Assembly (NCBI RefSeq): GCF_000069225.1
Contig: NC_010407.1
Span: forward strand, 1,860,001-1,924,000
Direction: 5' to 3'
From: Clavibacter sepedonicus
GTDB taxonomy: Bacteria > Actinomycetota > Actinomycetes > Actinomycetales > Microbacteriaceae
Length of the DNA stretch: 64,000 bases
Positions 52,007-62,904 of the stretch are shown piece after piece. The position numbers and the translations under genes are program-made. Under the pieces are notes generated by a model. The model saw only the letters and a program-made list of their open reading frames with translations. It did no database searches and was not told where the DNA came from. The stretch's first letter is position 1. Every line of letters begins with the position of its first letter.

Positions 52007-53551
52007 TCAGAATACATTCGTCATGAACGCGACGATGACGAGGCCCGCGCCGATGACGGCGACTCCCCCGGCCGCGACGGCTGCGACGACCGGCGCGGTG
52101 AAGCGCTTGCGGGGCGGCGGCTGCACGACGGCGCGCGTCGAGGTGTGGGTGCTGACGGCGCGGCTGGCGCGCACGGGCTCCGAGTCGGTGCCGCCCGGCG
52201 CGTGGTCGTGGTCGTCGCCCTGCTCGAGGATGCGGTCCATGTCGGCCGTGTCGAAGCGGTCCGGGTGCGTGCCCATCGAGCCGAGGCTGCGCGGCAGGTC
52301 GATGGAGCCGGTGATGATGATCTCGCCCGTGCTGTTGAGCGCCTGCTGCATGTCGTTGACGTGCGGCACGGTCGGGAGGATGAAGTGGTTGCCGGTGTGC
52401 GGCTGGTCCTCGTCGACCTGGTCCTGCACCGACCAGTGGCCGGCCGGCGGGGTGAACGGCGTGCGGGCATCCGGCACGCCGGGCGCGGTGGCGTCCGCCG
52501 GGGACGGGACGGCGGAGGGCGCACCAGCCTCGGGCGCCTCGACGCGAGCGCCCTCGAGGTCCTCGGCGGCGGCGGATGCCCGCGTGCCGAACGCCGGTTC
52601 GAGCGATGGCTCGGCGGAGCCCGTGACCCAGGGCGTCGGCTCGAGCGAGGGCGCGGGGCGCGGATCCTCGTCGGTGCTCGGGGTGTGCGCGGCGAGCGGC
52701 GGCACGGTCGGCTGCTCGCCCGACGCGTCCACGTCGCGATCGGCGGCGTCGCCCGAGGGGACGATGGGCGCGAAGGGCCACGCCGACGGCGTCTCGGCGG
52801 GGGTCGCCTGGCGCTCCGAGGCCGCGGCCTCGTCCGACGACACGTCGGACGTCACGACCTGAGCGTCGTCATCCGCGGTGGGCGCCGGCGCCGGGGCCTC
52901 GGTCGTGTCCGCTGCGGAGGCCCGGCGGTACGCGCTCCCGTAGGGCGCACGCGGTCGCGGGGTCGCGCGGGATCCGCGGCCGTACCGGGCGAACGGCGGC
53001 ACGGACGAGTCCGAGGACGTGGGCGGGGCGTCGTCGACGGCCGCCGACGGCTCGCCGCCGGACTGCTCCGCATCCGACTCGGACGCGGTGGGCTGCGGCT
53101 GCGGCTGCGGCTCCTCGTGATCCGATCCGTGCTGCTCCCGAGCCGCCTCCTCGGCCTCGCGGATGGCGCGCAGCTGGCGTCGGGTGAGCACGCCGCCCGA
53201 CAGGAGGATGGCTGAGGTGTCCGGCCCGATGCCGGGAGCGGCCGGGGGCGTCGTCGCCTCGTCGGGCCGGGGTGCCGATGCGTCCTGTGCGGTCGACGCG
53301 AGGTCGTCGGGTCCGTCGGACGACGGGGTCGACGTCGCGACCGGCTCGTCGGGGGAACCGGTGGTCGAGCCGCCGTCGACGGGCGTCGACTCGTCCGCCG
53401 GGGCGTCGCCGGCCTCGTCGATGCCCAGCTCACGGGCGCGCGCACGCTCGGCGGCGCGCATCTCGCGCCGGCTCAGCCCGAGGGTCGCGGGAGCGGGACC
53501 GTCGTCGAACGAGGTCGGCCCGGTGTCGGGCGCGTCGTGGGAGGGGGTCAT
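52007..53551 (-). CDS. Hypothetical protein, low-complexity with C-terminal membrane helix
   Basis: 514 residues. N-terminal part contains two short helical motifs of the type [18 protein letters not shown] and [19 protein letters not shown] (repeat of RR-x-A-x-E). The middle is long, Ser/Pro/Asp/Ala-rich and likely disordered. Near 400 a conserved-looking [35 protein letters not shown] segment (broken here into motifs [10 protein letters not shown] and [10 protein letters not shown]) precedes a basic region and one membrane helix at the very C-terminus. ATG overlaps the nadD stop (ATGA). Found in the nadD-rsfS interval; function unknown. Confidence 0.75.
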   Translation of the reverse strand: MTPSHDAPDTGPTSFDDGPAPATLGLSRREMRAAERARARELGIDEAGDAPADESTPVDGGSTTGSPDEPVATSTPSSDGPDDLASTAQDASAPRPDEATTPPAAPGIGPDTSAILLSGGVLTRRQLRAIREAEEAAREQHGSDHEEPQPQPQPTASESDAEQSGGEPSAAVDDAPPTSSDSSVPPFARYGRGSRATPRPRAPYGSAYRRASAADTTEAPAPAPTADDDAQVVTSDVSSDEAAASERQATPAETPSAWPFAPIVPSGDAADRDVDASGEQPTVPPLAAHTPSTDEDPRPAPSLEPTPWVTGSAEPSLEPAFGTRASAAAEDLEGARVEAPEAGAPSAVPSPADATAPGVPDARTPFTPPAGHWSVQDQVDEDQPHTGNHFILPTVPHVNDMQQALNSTGEIIITGSIDLPRSLGSMGTHPDRFDTADMDRILEQGDDHDHAPGGTDSEPVRASRAVSTHTSTRAVVQPPPRKRFTAPVVAAVAAGGVAVIGAGLVIVAFMTNVF

Positions 53552-54150
53552 AGCGGGCTCCGATACAGGTGGTGCTTGGAGATGTACTGGACGACTCCGT
53601 CGGGGACGAGGTACCACACGGGGAAGCCCCGTCCGACTCGGGCCCGGCAGTCGGTCGAGGAGATCGCCAGCGCCGGGACCTCGAGCAATCTTACGTCGGC
53701 GTGCGGGAGGCCGCTCTCGGTGAGGTCGTGCCCGGGGCGGGTGACGGCGACGAAGTGCGCGAGGTCCCACAGCTCGGCGACGTCCTTCCAGCCGAGGATC
53801 TGCTGGATCGCGTCCGCGCCCGTGATGAAGAACAGCTCCGCGTCCGGATGCGTGCGCCGGATGTCGCGGAGCGTGTCGATCGTGTACGTGGTGCCGGCGC
53901 GGTCGATGTCGACGCGGCTGACGGTGAAGCGCGGGTTGGCGGCCGTCGCGATCACGGTCATGAGGTAGCGGTGCTCGCCGTCGGTGACGGTCTGCTTCTG
54001 CCACGGCTGCCCGGTCGGGACGAAGATCACCTCGTCGAGCTGGAGGTGCTGCTGCACCTCGCTCGCGGCCACGAGGTGGCCGTTGTGGATGGGGTCGAAC
54101 GTGCCGCCCATGACCCCGATGCGGAGGCGCGGGGTCGCGGCTGTCGTCAT
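53548..54150 (-). CDS. nadD: Nicotinate-nucleotide adenylyltransferase
   Basis: 200 residues. Nucleotidyltransferase motif [15 protein letters not shown] (HxGH as HNGH), and C-terminal [13 protein letters not shown] corresponding to ISSTxIR. It makes deamido-NAD from nicotinate mononucleotide and ATP. ATG at 54150. The stop overlaps the start of the downstream hypothetical gene (ATGA), indicating coupling. Confidence 0.95.
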   Translation of the reverse strand: MTTAATPRLRIGVMGGTFDPIHNGHLVAASEVQQHLQLDEVIFVPTGQPWQKQTVTDGEHRYLMTVIATAANPRFTVSRVDIDRAGTTYTIDTLRDIRRTHPDAELFFITGADAIQQILGWKDVAELWDLAHFVAVTRPGHDLTESGLPHADVRLLEVPALAISSTDCRARVGRGFPVWYLVPDGVVQYISKHHLYRSPL

Positions 54151-54167
54151 GTGGCGGGTGCTCGCGC

Positions 54168-54383
54168 TCAGTGGGTGGAGTCGGCGGTGCCGTGGCCCTG
54201 CTCGGCGACGGGGGGCTTGCCCCACTTCTCCGAGTGGCGGTTGCTCACGTCGCGGAAGCTGTACATGACCACGCCGAGCGCGACGAACACGACCGCGGCG
54301 ACGGCCGGGAACACCCAGAGCGGAGCAGCGAGCTCCATGGCGTGCTCGGTCTCGGCGAGGAGGGTGGTGGTCAGCGCGTGCAT
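54168..54383 (-). CDS. Small single-span membrane protein
   Basis: 71 residues with one membrane helix ([22 protein letters not shown]) and a short cytoplasmic tail, [14 protein letters not shown] at 54383 has GGAG at good distance; the frame sits tightly between proA and nadD, 17 bp from nadD, consistent with one transcript. Function unknown. Confidence 0.72.
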   Translation of the reverse strand: MHALTTTLLAETEHAMELAAPLWVFPAVAAVVFVALGVVMYSFRDVSNRHSEKWGKPPVAEQGHGTADSTH

Positions 54384-54481
54384 GTGATCTCCGTTCGTGG
54401 CACGCCCCGTCGAGCGGAGGCGGCGCCTGCCATCCTACCGGCGGGCCCCCGCATGGGGCGCACGCGGGGCCGGGCGTGCCG

Positions 54482-55801
54482 TCAGCCGCGGATCTGGCCG
54501 CTCCCCCGCACGATCCACTTGGTGCTCGTGAGCTCCTGCAGGCCCATCGGACCGCGCGCGTGCAGCTTCTGCGTGGAGATGCCGACCTCGGCGCCGAACC
54601 CGAACTCGGATCCGTCGGTGAAGCGCGTGGACGCGTTGACCATGACGACGGCGGAGTCGACGGCGGCGAGGAAGCGCTCGGCGACGGCCAGGTCGGACGT
54701 GACGATGGACTCGGTGTGGTGCGTCGACCAGCGGGCGATGTGGGCGACCGCGTCCTCCACCGAGTCGACGACGCGCACCGCGACGTCGAGCGAGAGGTAC
54801 TCGGCGGCCCAGTCGGCGTCGGTTGCGGGGACCGCGTCGGGCCACAGCTCCCGGACCGCCGCATCGCCGTGCACGGTCACGCCCCGGTCGCGGAGGGCGT
54901 CGAGCACGGCGGGGAGGATGCGCGGGGCGGCGTCGCGGTGCACCAGCAGGGTCTCCATGGCGTTGCACACGCTGGGGCGGCTGACCTTGGCGTCGACCGC
55001 GATGTCGACGGCCATCCGCGCGTCCGCGGAGGCGTCGAGGTAGACGTGGACGACTCCGGCGCCGGTCTCGATCACGGGCACGGTCGACTCCTCCACCACG
55101 GTGCGGATGAGGTCGGCGGATCCCCGCGGCACGAGCACGTCGACGAGGCCGCGCGCCCGCATGAGCCGCGTCGCGCCCGCGCGGCCGTGCGCGTCGATCG
55201 TCTGCAGGGCGTCCGCGGGGAGGCCGGAACCCTCAAGCGCGGCGCGCATGACGTCGACGAGGACGGCGTTGGTGCGGAGGGCGGCGGATCCGCCACGGAG
55301 CACGACGGCGTTCCCGCTCTTGAGCGCGAGGGCCGCGATGTCGACGGTGACGTTCGGTCGGGCCTCGTAGATCGCGCCGACGACGCCGAAGGGCACGCGC
55401 ACCTGCGAGAGCAGCAGGCCGTTCGGCAGCGTGCGGCCGCGGACGACGTGGCCGAGCGGGTCGTCGAGCGAGCGGATCCCCGCGACGGCGTCGGCCAGGG
55501 ACGCCACGCGCCGGGCGTCGAGCGTCAGCCGGTCGAGGAGGCCGGCGGCCAGCCCGGACTCCCGACCTGCGGCGAGGTCGTCGGCGTTGGCGTCGACGAT
55601 GCGGTCCGCGGCGGAGACGAGAGCCGTCGAAACGGCGTCGAGCGCGGCGTCGCGCTGGCCTGAGGTGCTGGCGGCCAGGGACGTGGACGCCGTCCGGACG
55701 GCCTCGAGGATCCGTTCGAGCGCCTCGGTCGGGAGCGCCTCGGCGGGGCTGGACGGGATGGCGGGCACGACGGCGGAGGCGCCGGGGGCGTTCGAGGGCA
55801 T
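54482..55801 (-). CDS. proA: Gamma-glutamyl phosphate reductase
   Basis: 439 residues of the aldehyde dehydrogenase superfamily, reducing gamma-glutamyl phosphate to glutamate semialdehyde in proline synthesis. The catalytic Cys is in [29 protein letters not shown] and [22 protein letters not shown] (split here) are family motifs. Start: ATG at 55801 was preferred, since TAGGCT lies seven bases upstream (possible leaderless start); ATG at 55843, six bases after the proB stop, would add 14 residues. Follows proB. Confidence 0.93.
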   Translation of the reverse strand: MPSNAPGASAVVPAIPSSPAEALPTEALERILEAVRTASTSLAASTSGQRDAALDAVSTALVSAADRIVDANADDLAAGRESGLAAGLLDRLTLDARRVASLADAVAGIRSLDDPLGHVVRGRTLPNGLLLSQVRVPFGVVGAIYEARPNVTVDIAALALKSGNAVVLRGGSAALRTNAVLVDVMRAALEGSGLPADALQTIDAHGRAGATRLMRARGLVDVLVPRGSADLIRTVVEESTVPVIETGAGVVHVYLDASADARMAVDIAVDAKVSRPSVCNAMETLLVHRDAAPRILPAVLDALRDRGVTVHGDAAVRELWPDAVPATDADWAAEYLSLDVAVRVVDSVEDAVAHIARWSTHHTESIVTSDLAVAERFLAAVDSAVVMVNASTRFTDGSEFGFGAEVGISTQKLHARGPMGLQELTSTKWIVRGSGQIRG

Positions 55802-55848
55802 GACCGGCAGCCTAGGCAGGCCCCCGGCCGCGACGGTCGACATGGATG

Positions 55849-56628
55849 TCAGCTGCGGGGCGCGAACCACGTGCCGACGTGCGCGCCGGCGAGGGCCTCG
55901 GCGACCTGCGCGGTCGACGTGAGGAGGACCCCCGTGCCCGCCTCGGCTGCGAGGCGCGCGGCGGCGACCTTGGTCACCGCTCCCCCGGTGCCGACGCCTG
56001 TGCCCGTGCTGCCGATCTCGACGCCCTCGAGCTCGTCGCCGAACGCCACGTGCTCGATGCGCCGGGCACCGGGCTCTTCCGGCGGGCGGCTGTAGAGCGC
56101 GTCCACATCCGAGAGCAGGAGCAGCAGGTCGGCGTCCACCAGCCGGGCCACGAGGGCGGCCAGCCGGTCGTTGTCGCCGAAGCGGATCTCGTGCGTCGCC
56201 ACGGTGTCGTTCTCGTTGACGACGGGCAGCAGCCGCAGCCCGAGCAGCCGCTCCATGGCGCGCTGCGCGTTCTCCCGGTGGTCGGGGGCCGCGAGGTCGC
56301 CGGCCGTGAGCAGCACCTGGCCCGCGACGATCCCGTAGCGGTCGAGGCTCTCCTGGTAGCGGAAGATCAGCACGCTCTGGCCGACCGCGGCCGCGGCCTG
56401 CTGGGTGGCGAGGTCTGCTGGGCGGTCGTCCAGGCGGAGGAACGGCATGCCGGTGGCTATGGCGCCGGAGGACACGAGCACGACCTCGGCGCCGCGCGCG
56501 TGCGCGGCGGCGATCGCGTCCACGAGGGGCGCGATCTGCCCGGCGTTCTCCCCGCTGATGGAGGACGAGCCGACCTTCACGACGATGCGCCGCGCGGACG
56601 CAATGCCCGCGCGCGAGGCCGTGCCCAT
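55849..56628 (-). CDS. proB: Glutamate 5-kinase (short form, no PUA domain)
   Basis: 259 residues, the amino-acid-kinase domain alone; the C-terminal PUA domain of E. coli ProB is absent. Motifs: [42 protein letters not shown] and [15 protein letters not shown]. It phosphorylates glutamate, the first step to proline. Only 3 bp after obgE, so co-transcribed with it. Confidence 0.93.
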   Translation of the reverse strand: MGTASRAGIASARRIVVKVGSSSISGENAGQIAPLVDAIAAAHARGAEVVLVSSGAIATGMPFLRLDDRPADLATQQAAAAVGQSVLIFRYQESLDRYGIVAGQVLLTAGDLAAPDHRENAQRAMERLLGLRLLPVVNENDTVATHEIRFGDNDRLAALVARLVDADLLLLLSDVDALYSRPPEEPGARRIEHVAFGDELEGVEIGSTGTGVGTGGAVTKVAAARLAAEAGTGVLLTSTAQVAEALAGAHVGTWFAPRS

Positions 56629-56631
56629 CCG

Positions 56632-58185
56632 CTACGCCTTCGCGTCCGTGGTGGCGTCCTCGTCGGTCCCGTCCTGGCCGGTCCCGTCCTCGTCCGCCCA
56701 GAGGCCCGCCTCGCCCTCGCGCACGAGCTCCGCGCGCGCCTCGGCCTTGGCGTCCATGCGGGCGAAGTAGTCCTCGCGGCGCGCCTGGTTGGTGCGGCGG
56801 CTGATGGGGTCGACGCGGGCGTCGGCGCCGCGCGGGCTCGTGATGAGCTCCGCGGTGGAGGTGAGGGTGGGCTCCCAGTCGAAGACCACGCCGTCGCCCT
56901 CGCCGATGACGACGCTGGATCCGGCAACCGCGCCAGCCTTGAACAGGCCGTCCTCGACGCCGAGCTTGGCGAGGCGGTCGGCGAGGTAGCCGACGGCCTC
57001 GTCATTCCGGAAGTCGGTCTGCTGCACCCAGCGCTCGGGCTTGGTGCCGATGACGCGGTAGATGTCGCCGTAGCTGCCGCCGTCGACGCGGATGGTGAAC
57101 GGCTTCTCGTCGACGGCTCGGGGACGCAGCACGATCCGCGGCGCCTCGGGCTCCTCGGCGGCCTTCGTCCGGGCGTCCTTGACGAGCTCGGCGAGGGCGA
57201 AGGACAGCTGGCGCAGGCCGTCGTGGCTGACCGTGGAGATGTCGAACACGCGGTATCCGCGGGCCTCGAGCTCCGGACGCACGAGCTCCGCGAGCTCCCG
57301 GGCCTCGGGGACGTCGATCTTGTTCAGCGCGATGAGCTGCGGGCGCTCGAGGAGCGGCACCTGGCCGTCGGGCACCGGGTACGCGGCGAGCTCCGTGAGG
57401 ATGATGTCGAGGTCCGAGACGGGGTCGCGGCCGGGATCCAGCGTCGCGCAGTCGAGCACGTGGAGGAGGGCGGAGCAGCGCTCCACGTGGCGGAGGAACT
57501 CGAGGCCGAGGCCCTTGCCCTCGCTCGCGCCCTCGATGAGGCCGGGCACGTCGGCGACCGTGTAACGGGAGTCCGCGACCTCGACGACGCCGAGGTTCGG
57601 GTGAAGCGTGGTGAAGGGATAGTCGGCGATCTTGGGCTTCGCGGCCGAGATGGCGGCCACGAGGCTCGACTTGCCGGCACTCGGGTAGCCCACGAGCGCC
57701 ACGTCGGCGACGACCTTCAGCTCGAGGACGACGTCGCCCTCGTAGCCCTGTGTGCCGAGCAGCGCGAATCCCGGGGCCTTGCGCTTCGTGGTGGCGAGCG
57801 ATGCGTTGCCGAGCCCGCCCTGGCCGGCCTCGGCGGCGATGAAGCGCATGCCGGGCGTGGCCATGTCGGCGAGCTCGTTGCCGTCGGCGTCCTTGACGAC
57901 GGTGCCGACGGGGACGGGGAGCTCGAGCGTCTCGCCGAGCGTGCCGTGGCGGTGGTCGCCCATGCCGGGTCCGCCGTTGCGGGACGACCGGTGGGGCCCG
58001 CGGTGGTAGGCCAGCAGCGTCGTGACCTGGGGGTCCGCGACAAGGACGATGTCCCCGCCGTTGCCGCCGTTGCCGCCGTCCGTTCCCGCGAGGGGCTTGA
58101 ACTTCTCGCGGCGGACCGAGACGCAGCCGTTGCCGCCGTTTCCCGCCCGCAGGTGGAGGGTCACGGTGTCGACGAATGTCGCCAT
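56632..58185 (-). CDS. obgE: GTPase ObgE/CgtA
   Basis: 517 residues with three domains: Obg glycine-rich fold (1-160; [20 protein letters not shown]), G domain with G1 [10 protein letters not shown]3 [10 protein letters not shown]4 NKID, and the C-terminal OCT domain ([16 protein letters not shown] onward), followed by an acidic tail. Essential GTPase involved in 50S assembly. ATG at 58185; fits the rplU-rpmA-obgE order with a terminator between rpmA and obgE. Confidence 0.95.
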   Translation of the reverse strand: MATFVDTVTLHLRAGNGGNGCVSVRREKFKPLAGTDGGNGGNGGDIVLVADPQVTTLLAYHRGPHRSSRNGGPGMGDHRHGTLGETLELPVPVGTVVKDADGNELADMATPGMRFIAAEAGQGGLGNASLATTKRKAPGFALLGTQGYEGDVVLELKVVADVALVGYPSAGKSSLVAAISAAKPKIADYPFTTLHPNLGVVEVADSRYTVADVPGLIEGASEGKGLGLEFLRHVERCSALLHVLDCATLDPGRDPVSDLDIILTELAAYPVPDGQVPLLERPQLIALNKIDVPEARELAELVRPELEARGYRVFDISTVSHDGLRQLSFALAELVKDARTKAAEEPEAPRIVLRPRAVDEKPFTIRVDGGSYGDIYRVIGTKPERWVQQTDFRNDEAVGYLADRLAKLGVEDGLFKAGAVAGSSVVIGEGDGVVFDWEPTLTSTAELITSPRGADARVDPISRRTNQARREDYFARMDAKAEARAELVREGEAGLWADEDGTGQDGTDEDATTDAKA

Positions 58186-58230
58186 GGCTGTCGCTCGTTT
58201 CTTCTAGAGGTGTTCCCTGCGGAACGCAGA

Positions 58231-58256
58231 CAAGGGCGGGCCGAGGCCCGCCCTTG
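58231..58256. terminator. Terminator/attenuator after rpmA
   Basis: CAAGGGCGGGCC (58231-58242) / GGCCCGCCCTTG (58245-58256), perfect 12-bp stem, between rpmA and obgE. May reduce read-through from the ribosomal protein promoter into obgE. Confidence 0.8.
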
Positions 58257-58304
58257 AAGTGCTGCGCGGCAGTGCCGACGCAGCGTCCGTGCTGTCGGCC
58301 TGCG

Positions 58305-58559
58305 CTAGGCCGGGACGACGATGTTGACGACCTTGCGGCCGCCCTTGACGCCGAACTCGACCGAACCGGCCGAGAGGGCGAACAGCGTGTCGTCGCCGCC
58401 ACGGCCGACGTTGACGCCGGGGTGGAAGTGCGTGCCGCGCTGGCGGACGATGATCTCGCCGGCGCCGACGACCTGGCCGCCGAAGCGCTTCACGCCGAGG
58501 CGCTGGGCGTTCGAGTCACGGCCGTTGCGGGTAGAGCTCGCGCCCTTCTTGTGTGCCAT
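58305..58559 (-). CDS. rpmA: 50S ribosomal protein L27
   Basis: 84 residues, full length. [27 protein letters not shown] is the conserved N-terminal core (seen in parts), with [20 protein letters not shown]. The start lacks the N-terminal prosequence found in Firmicutes. 24 bp downstream of rplU. Confidence 0.97.
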   Translation of the reverse strand: MAHKKGASSTRNGRDSNAQRLGVKRFGGQVVGAGEIIVRQRGTHFHPGVNVGRGGDDTLFALSAGSVEFGVKGGRKVVNIVVPA

Positions 58560-58583
58560 CTGCTTCTCCCTGCGTTCTCAGTG

Positions 58584-58892
58584 CTAGTTGATCTCGGTGA
58601 CCTGGACGCGCGTGAGGTCCTGGCGGTGCCCCTGGCGCTTCTTGTACCCGGTCTTGTTCTTGAACTTCTGGATGACGATCTTGGGACCGCGGAGGTCATT
58701 CAGGATCTCGGCGCTGACGGTGACGTCGGCGAGCTTCGCGGCGTCCGTGGTGATGGTGTCGCCGTCGACGAGCAGGACCGCGGGGAGCACGACCTTGCCG
58801 CTCTGCTGGTTCTTGACCCGGTCCATCGTGACGATGGTCCCGACCTCGACCTTCTCCTGCCGACCGCCGGCGCGCACAACTGCGTAAACCAC
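58584..58892 (-). CDS. rplU: 50S ribosomal protein L21
   Basis: 102 residues, full length: [18 protein letters not shown] at the N-terminus and [20 protein letters not shown] near the end. GTG start at 58892. First gene of the rplU-rpmA-(obgE) operon with a long leader (about 115 bases) after the promoter at 59017-59045. Confidence 0.97.
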
Positions 58893-59016
58893 TTTTCCGT
58901 ACCTGTTTTCTCTCGCGGGCTTGACTCACTGGGGACTTGACGCCCTGTGGCCCGAATCATTGGAGGAAGTCTGCCGCAGGCGCACGACCTCGAGGATCGG
59001 CGCATGCCAGCGACTC

Positions 59017-59045
59017 ACGTTACCGGAACGCCGGACAGGGGTCAA
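59017..59045 (-). promoter_or_regulatory. Promoter of rplU-rpmA
   Basis: On the minus strand -35 TTGACC (59045-59040), 17-base spacer, -10 TAACGT (59022-59017); close to the sigma-70-type consensus. Confidence 0.8.
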
Positions 59046-59183
59046 ACTCCGGACCCCCGGCGTCCTCGATCGATCATACGCGAGCCGATCGCCGTCCTCG
59101 TGCATGCGCGACGGGCGCGTCGCGGGCATCCGGGGATCCTCCGCTCGACGCGGTCGACGGCGTCGCCTGCCTAAGCTCGCAGG

Positions 59184-59462
59184 ATGAACGTGCTCCTGGA
59201 TCGACCGGCCTGGCCCGCGCACGGACGGCTCTGGGCGCACCTCGTGAGCGACGCGTCGCTCGAGGAGCTGCACGCCTTCGCCCGCGCCGCCGGGATCCCG
59301 GAGCGCGCCTTCGACCGCGACCACTACGACGTGCCGGAGGAGCGGCACGCCGAGCTCGTGGTGCTCGGCGCCGTGCCGGTCTCCAACCGCGACCTCGTGC
59401 GCCGTCTGCAGGCGAGCGGGCTGCGGGTCACCCAGCGCGAGCGGCGCGCACCCGGATCCTGA
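59184..59462 (+). CDS. DUF4031 domain protein
   Basis: 92 residues matching small DUF4031 proteins: MNVLLDRPAWPAHGRLWAHL, SDASLEELHAFA, FDRDHYDVPEERH. Function unknown. TAAGCT lies six bases before the ATG, consistent with leaderless transcription. Convergent with rne, separated by a strong terminator. Confidence 0.82.
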   Translation: MNVLLDRPAWPAHGRLWAHLVSDASLEELHAFARAAGIPERAFDRDHYDVPEERHAELVVLGAVPVSNRDLVRRLQASGLRVTQRERRAPGS

Positions 59463-59482
59463 CGGCGGGGACGGACGAGCGG

Positions 59483-59524
59483 ACGACGGAGGGCCCGGAG
59501 CATGCGCTCCGGGCCCTCCGTCGT
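59483..59524. terminator. Bidirectional hairpin terminator
   Basis: Perfect 19-bp inverted repeat at 59483-59501 and 59506-59524 with ATGC loop, between the convergent DUF4031 and rne genes. Confidence 0.88.
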
Positions 59525-59551
59525 GCGGCCGCCACGGGGACGGCCGTCGCG

Positions 59552-62500
59552 TCAGCTCGCGTCGTCGGTCGGGGACGGCGTCGTCAGCGTCGGGGTCGAG
59601 ACCCGTCGGCTGCGCGAGCGCCCCTGGCCGGGCTCCTTGGGCTGCGGCAGCGCGTCGAGCACGGAGCCGAGGAGCTGCTCCGCGTCGGCCGAGCTCACGC
59701 GGCGCGGGGCCGTGCGGGCGCTCGCGACCGGGATGTCGAGGATCTGCACCGGCTCGAGGCGGATGGCTTCGCGCGGCTCGAGCGTGGATCGCGCCGACTC
59801 CTCGACGGGCGCGTCGGCCGGCGTCGGGTCCTCGGCGGGAGCGGACGGGTCCTCGGCGACGGGCGCCTGCGGCGGCTGCTGCTCCGTGGCATCGGCGACG
59901 ACGGACGACGCACGTCCCCGGCCCCCTCGGCTCCGTCGCGGTCGGTCGCCGCGCGGCTGCTCCGCGACCGGCGCGCCCTCGGCGGGCGCGGCCGCCTCAG
60001 TGGTCTCGTCCGGCGTGCGCACGACGTCCTCGACCCGGTCGATGGCCTCGTTCACCGTCTGGATGGTGCTCGTGGCGATCTTCGCGAGGGCAGAGCGCGC
60101 GTCCTCGGTGATGCTGTGGGTGCTGGCCGCGGGCGTGCGCTGCTGCTGCTGCGCCTGGCCGCCGCCGTTTCCGCGACCGCCCCCGTTGCCGTTCCCGCCG
60201 CCGGTGCCGTGCTCCTGCTGGCCCTTGCCGCCACGACGGCGACCCTGGCCCTGCACGGGCTCCTGCGGCGTCTGCTTGTGGGCCATGAGCGGGTCGTGGT
60301 GGATGATGATCCCCCGCCCGGCGCACGTCTCGCAGTTCTCGGAGAACGACTCGAGGAGCCCGAGACCGAGCTTCTTGCGGGTCATCTGCACGAGACCGAG
60401 CGAGGTGACCTCGGCGACCTGGTGCTTGGTGCGGTCGCGGCTGAGGCACTCCACCAGGCGGCGGAGCACGAGGTCGCGGTTGGTCTCGAGCACCATGTCG
60501 ATGAAGTCGACGACGATGATGCCGCCGATGTCGCGCAGGCGCATCTGGCGGACGATCTCCTCCGCGGCCTCGAGGTTGTTCTTGGTGACGGTCTCCTCGA
60601 GGTTGCCGCCGGAACCGACGAACTTCCCCGTGTTGACGTCGACCACGGTCATGGCCTCGGTGCGGTCGATGACGAGCGATCCGCCGGAGGGCAGCCACAC
60701 CTTGCGGTCCAGCGCCTTCTCGATCTGCTCGCTGACGCGGTAGTGGTCGAACGAGTCCTTCTCGCCCGAGTACGCCTGCACCCGGTCGATGAGGTCGGGC
60801 GCCACGCCGCGCAGGTAGCCCTCGATGATCTCCTGGGCGTCGCCGCCGTCGATCACGAGCTCCCGGAAGTCCTCGTTGAAGACGTCGCGGATGATCTTCA
60901 GCAGCAGGTCGGGCTCCGAGTGCAGGAGCGCGGGCGCCTGCGCCTTCTCGACCTGGCGGCTGATCTCGGCCCACTGCGACGTGAGGCGCTCGACGTCGAG
61001 CTTCAGCTGCTCCTCGGTCGCGCCCTCGGCCGCAGTACGGACGATGACGCCCACGTTCTCGGGCAGCACCTCCTTCAGCGTCTTCTTCAGGCGCGCACGC
61101 TCGGTGTCCGGGAGCTTGCGGCTGATGCCGTTCATGGACCCGTTGGGCACGTAGACGAGGTAGCGGCCGGGCAGGCTCACCTGGCTCGTGAGGCGGGCGC
61201 CCTTGTGGCCGACCGGGTCCTTGGTGACCTGGACGAGCACGCGGTCGCCGGGCTTCAGCGCGACCTCGATGCGGCGCGCGTGGCTGCCGCCGCCCTTGTC
61301 GGCGTTGGCGGCCTCCCAGTCGACCTCGCCGGAGTAGAGCACGGCGTTGCGGCCGCGGCCGATGTCGATGAACGCGGCCTCCATGCTCGGCAGCACGTTC
61401 TGGACGCGGCCGAGGTAGACGTTGCCGATGAGGGACGCCTCGTCGGCGCGTGCCACGTAGTGCTCGACGAGCACCTGGTCCTCGAGCACGCCGATCTGGA
61501 TCTTGCCGTCGCGCGAGCGCACGATCATGCTGCGGTCGACCGACTCGCGGCGGGCCAGGTACTCCGACTCGGTGAGCACGGGACGGCGGCGGCCGGCGTC
61601 GCGGCCGTCGCGGCGGCGCTGCTTCTTGGCCTCGAGGCGCGTGGATCCCTTGATGCGCTGCGGCTCGGTGATGAGCTCGGGCTCGCGGGGCGTGCGGACC
61701 TTGACGACCGTGCCGGGCGCGTCGTCGCCGTCGCGGCCCTCCTCGCCGGAGCGGCGGCGCGCGCGGCGGCGGACCGACGGGGAGTCGTCCTCGTCGTCGT
61801 GGTCGTCGTCGCGGGTGTCGCGGCCACGGCCGTCACGACCGGTGCTGCGCTCCTGGCCGCGGTCCTGTCCGCGTCCGCCGCGGCGCGGGGAGCGCGACGG
61901 GCGCTCGTCGCGGTCGAGGTCGAGGTCGTCGTCCTCGTCGCGCGCGTCATCGCGGCGGTCGTCCCGGCGGTCGTCCCGCTCGCGGCGGGGAGGCAGCGGC
62001 GCGATGTCGGGGGCCTGGAAGAACACGGAGAGGGACGGCACGGTGCGGGCCGGGGCGGCGGGCGCCTCGACGACGGGCTCCGTCGCGGCGGGCTCGTCGA
62101 CCGCGGGCTCGGCGACCGCGGCGTCGGGGATGCCGACGTCCGGATCGGGGATGCCGGACACGGGCGCGTCCTGCTCGACGTCCGCGGCGACGGCGGCCTT
62201 GCGCGGTGCGCGCTTCCGGGGTGCGCGCGCGGCGGGAGCCGCGGGAGCCTCCGTGTCGGCGTCGTCCGTGGACGCGGGTGCCGAGGCGGACGCGTCGACG
62301 CTGGCGTCGTCCGGCTGGGCGACCGCGGGCGCGGATGCGGCGGTGCTCGCGCGGCGGGAGCGACGGACGACCGGCGCCTCCATCTCGTCGGGCATGGACT
62401 GGGTGTCGTCGTTCTCGTTCAGGGTGTGGCCCTTCGCTTCGGAGGCGGCGGACGTGCCGCTCGCCTCGGGGGTCGCGGTCGCGGGGAGGGCGGGCGTGCC

Positions 62501-62599
62501 GCCGGTCCCCGTCGCCGCGGTCGGCTCGGCGCGGCGGCCCGTGAGCCGCTCGAAGAGGCTGGGACGCCTCCTGCCGGTGTTCTCGTCTCTCTCCACCAT
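59552..62599 (-). CDS. rne: Ribonuclease E/G
   Basis: 1015-residue endoribonuclease for mRNA decay and rRNA processing. A disordered N-terminal region (about 1-330: Ala/Pro-rich, then RDDRRDD repeats) precedes the catalytic core: S1 domain region (SLIGNVYLGRVQNVLPSMEAAFIDIG, in parts), the RNase H/DNase I-like part with VDVNTGKFVG and VVDFIDM, and the Zn-link CETCAGRG. The C-terminal region is Gly/Gln/Arg-rich (RRRGGKGQQ, RSRGGRGR). Such RNase E layout is typical for actinobacteria. ATG at 62599 with GAGGAG upstream. Confidence 0.93.
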   Translation of the reverse strand: MVERDENTGRRRPSLFERLTGRRAEPTAATGTGGTPALPATATPEASGTSAASEAKGHTLNENDDTQSMPDEMEAPVVRRSRRASTAASAPAVAQPDDASVDASASAPASTDDADTEAPAAPAARAPRKRAPRKAAVAADVEQDAPVSGIPDPDVGIPDAAVAEPAVDEPAATEPVVEAPAAPARTVPSLSVFFQAPDIAPLPPRRERDDRRDDRRDDARDEDDDLDLDRDERPSRSPRRGGRGQDRGQERSTGRDGRGRDTRDDDHDDEDDSPSVRRRARRRSGEEGRDGDDAPGTVVKVRTPREPELITEPQRIKGSTRLEAKKQRRRDGRDAGRRRPVLTESEYLARRESVDRSMIVRSRDGKIQIGVLEDQVLVEHYVARADEASLIGNVYLGRVQNVLPSMEAAFIDIGRGRNAVLYSGEVDWEAANADKGGGSHARRIEVALKPGDRVLVQVTKDPVGHKGARLTSQVSLPGRYLVYVPNGSMNGISRKLPDTERARLKKTLKEVLPENVGVIVRTAAEGATEEQLKLDVERLTSQWAEISRQVEKAQAPALLHSEPDLLLKIIRDVFNEDFRELVIDGGDAQEIIEGYLRGVAPDLIDRVQAYSGEKDSFDHYRVSEQIEKALDRKVWLPSGGSLVIDRTEAMTVVDVNTGKFVGSGGNLEETVTKNNLEAAEEIVRQMRLRDIGGIIVVDFIDMVLETNRDLVLRRLVECLSRDRTKHQVAEVTSLGLVQMTRKKLGLGLLESFSENCETCAGRGIIIHHDPLMAHKQTPQEPVQGQGRRRGGKGQQEHGTGGGNGNGGGRGNGGGQAQQQQRTPAASTHSITEDARSALAKIATSTIQTVNEAIDRVEDVVRTPDETTEAAAPAEGAPVAEQPRGDRPRRSRGGRGRASSVVADATEQQPPQAPVAEDPSAPAEDPTPADAPVEESARSTLEPREAIRLEPVQILDIPVASARTAPRRVSSADAEQLLGSVLDALPQPKEPGQGRSRSRRVSTPTLTTPSPTDDAS

Positions 62600-62904
62600 C
62601 TCTGGTGCACTCCTCAACCGGTCGGTACGGCCGCGCCGTACCCCGGTAGCTCTCCGAGTGGATCCCCGCGTGCGCGGTTCTCCGTCGATCCTGGTCTGCG
62701 ACGTCCGGCCCGAGGCTTCGGTCGTGCGCACTGGTACGGAACTGGCTATCCGCCGCCGGACGTGCCGTGCGGCCCGGGTCTGCCCCGGGAAAGACTCTTC
62801 ATGGTGGTCGTCCCGCGCGGCGGGTCGACCTGCCTGCCAGTATCGCACGCCGACGCCCACCGGGCCGTCAGGGTCGGCGCTCCCCCGTCTGCCATGATCG
62901 CCGC
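62600..62904. other. 305-bp divergent region with the long rne leader
   Basis: On the minus strand a -10-like GATACT lies at 62844-62839, giving an rne leader of about 230 bases; long leaders used in autoregulation are known for rne in other bacteria. Toward 62905 only the -10-like CATGAT (62893-62898) of the plus-strand gene is visible. No protein-coding gene is supported here. Confidence 0.45.
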
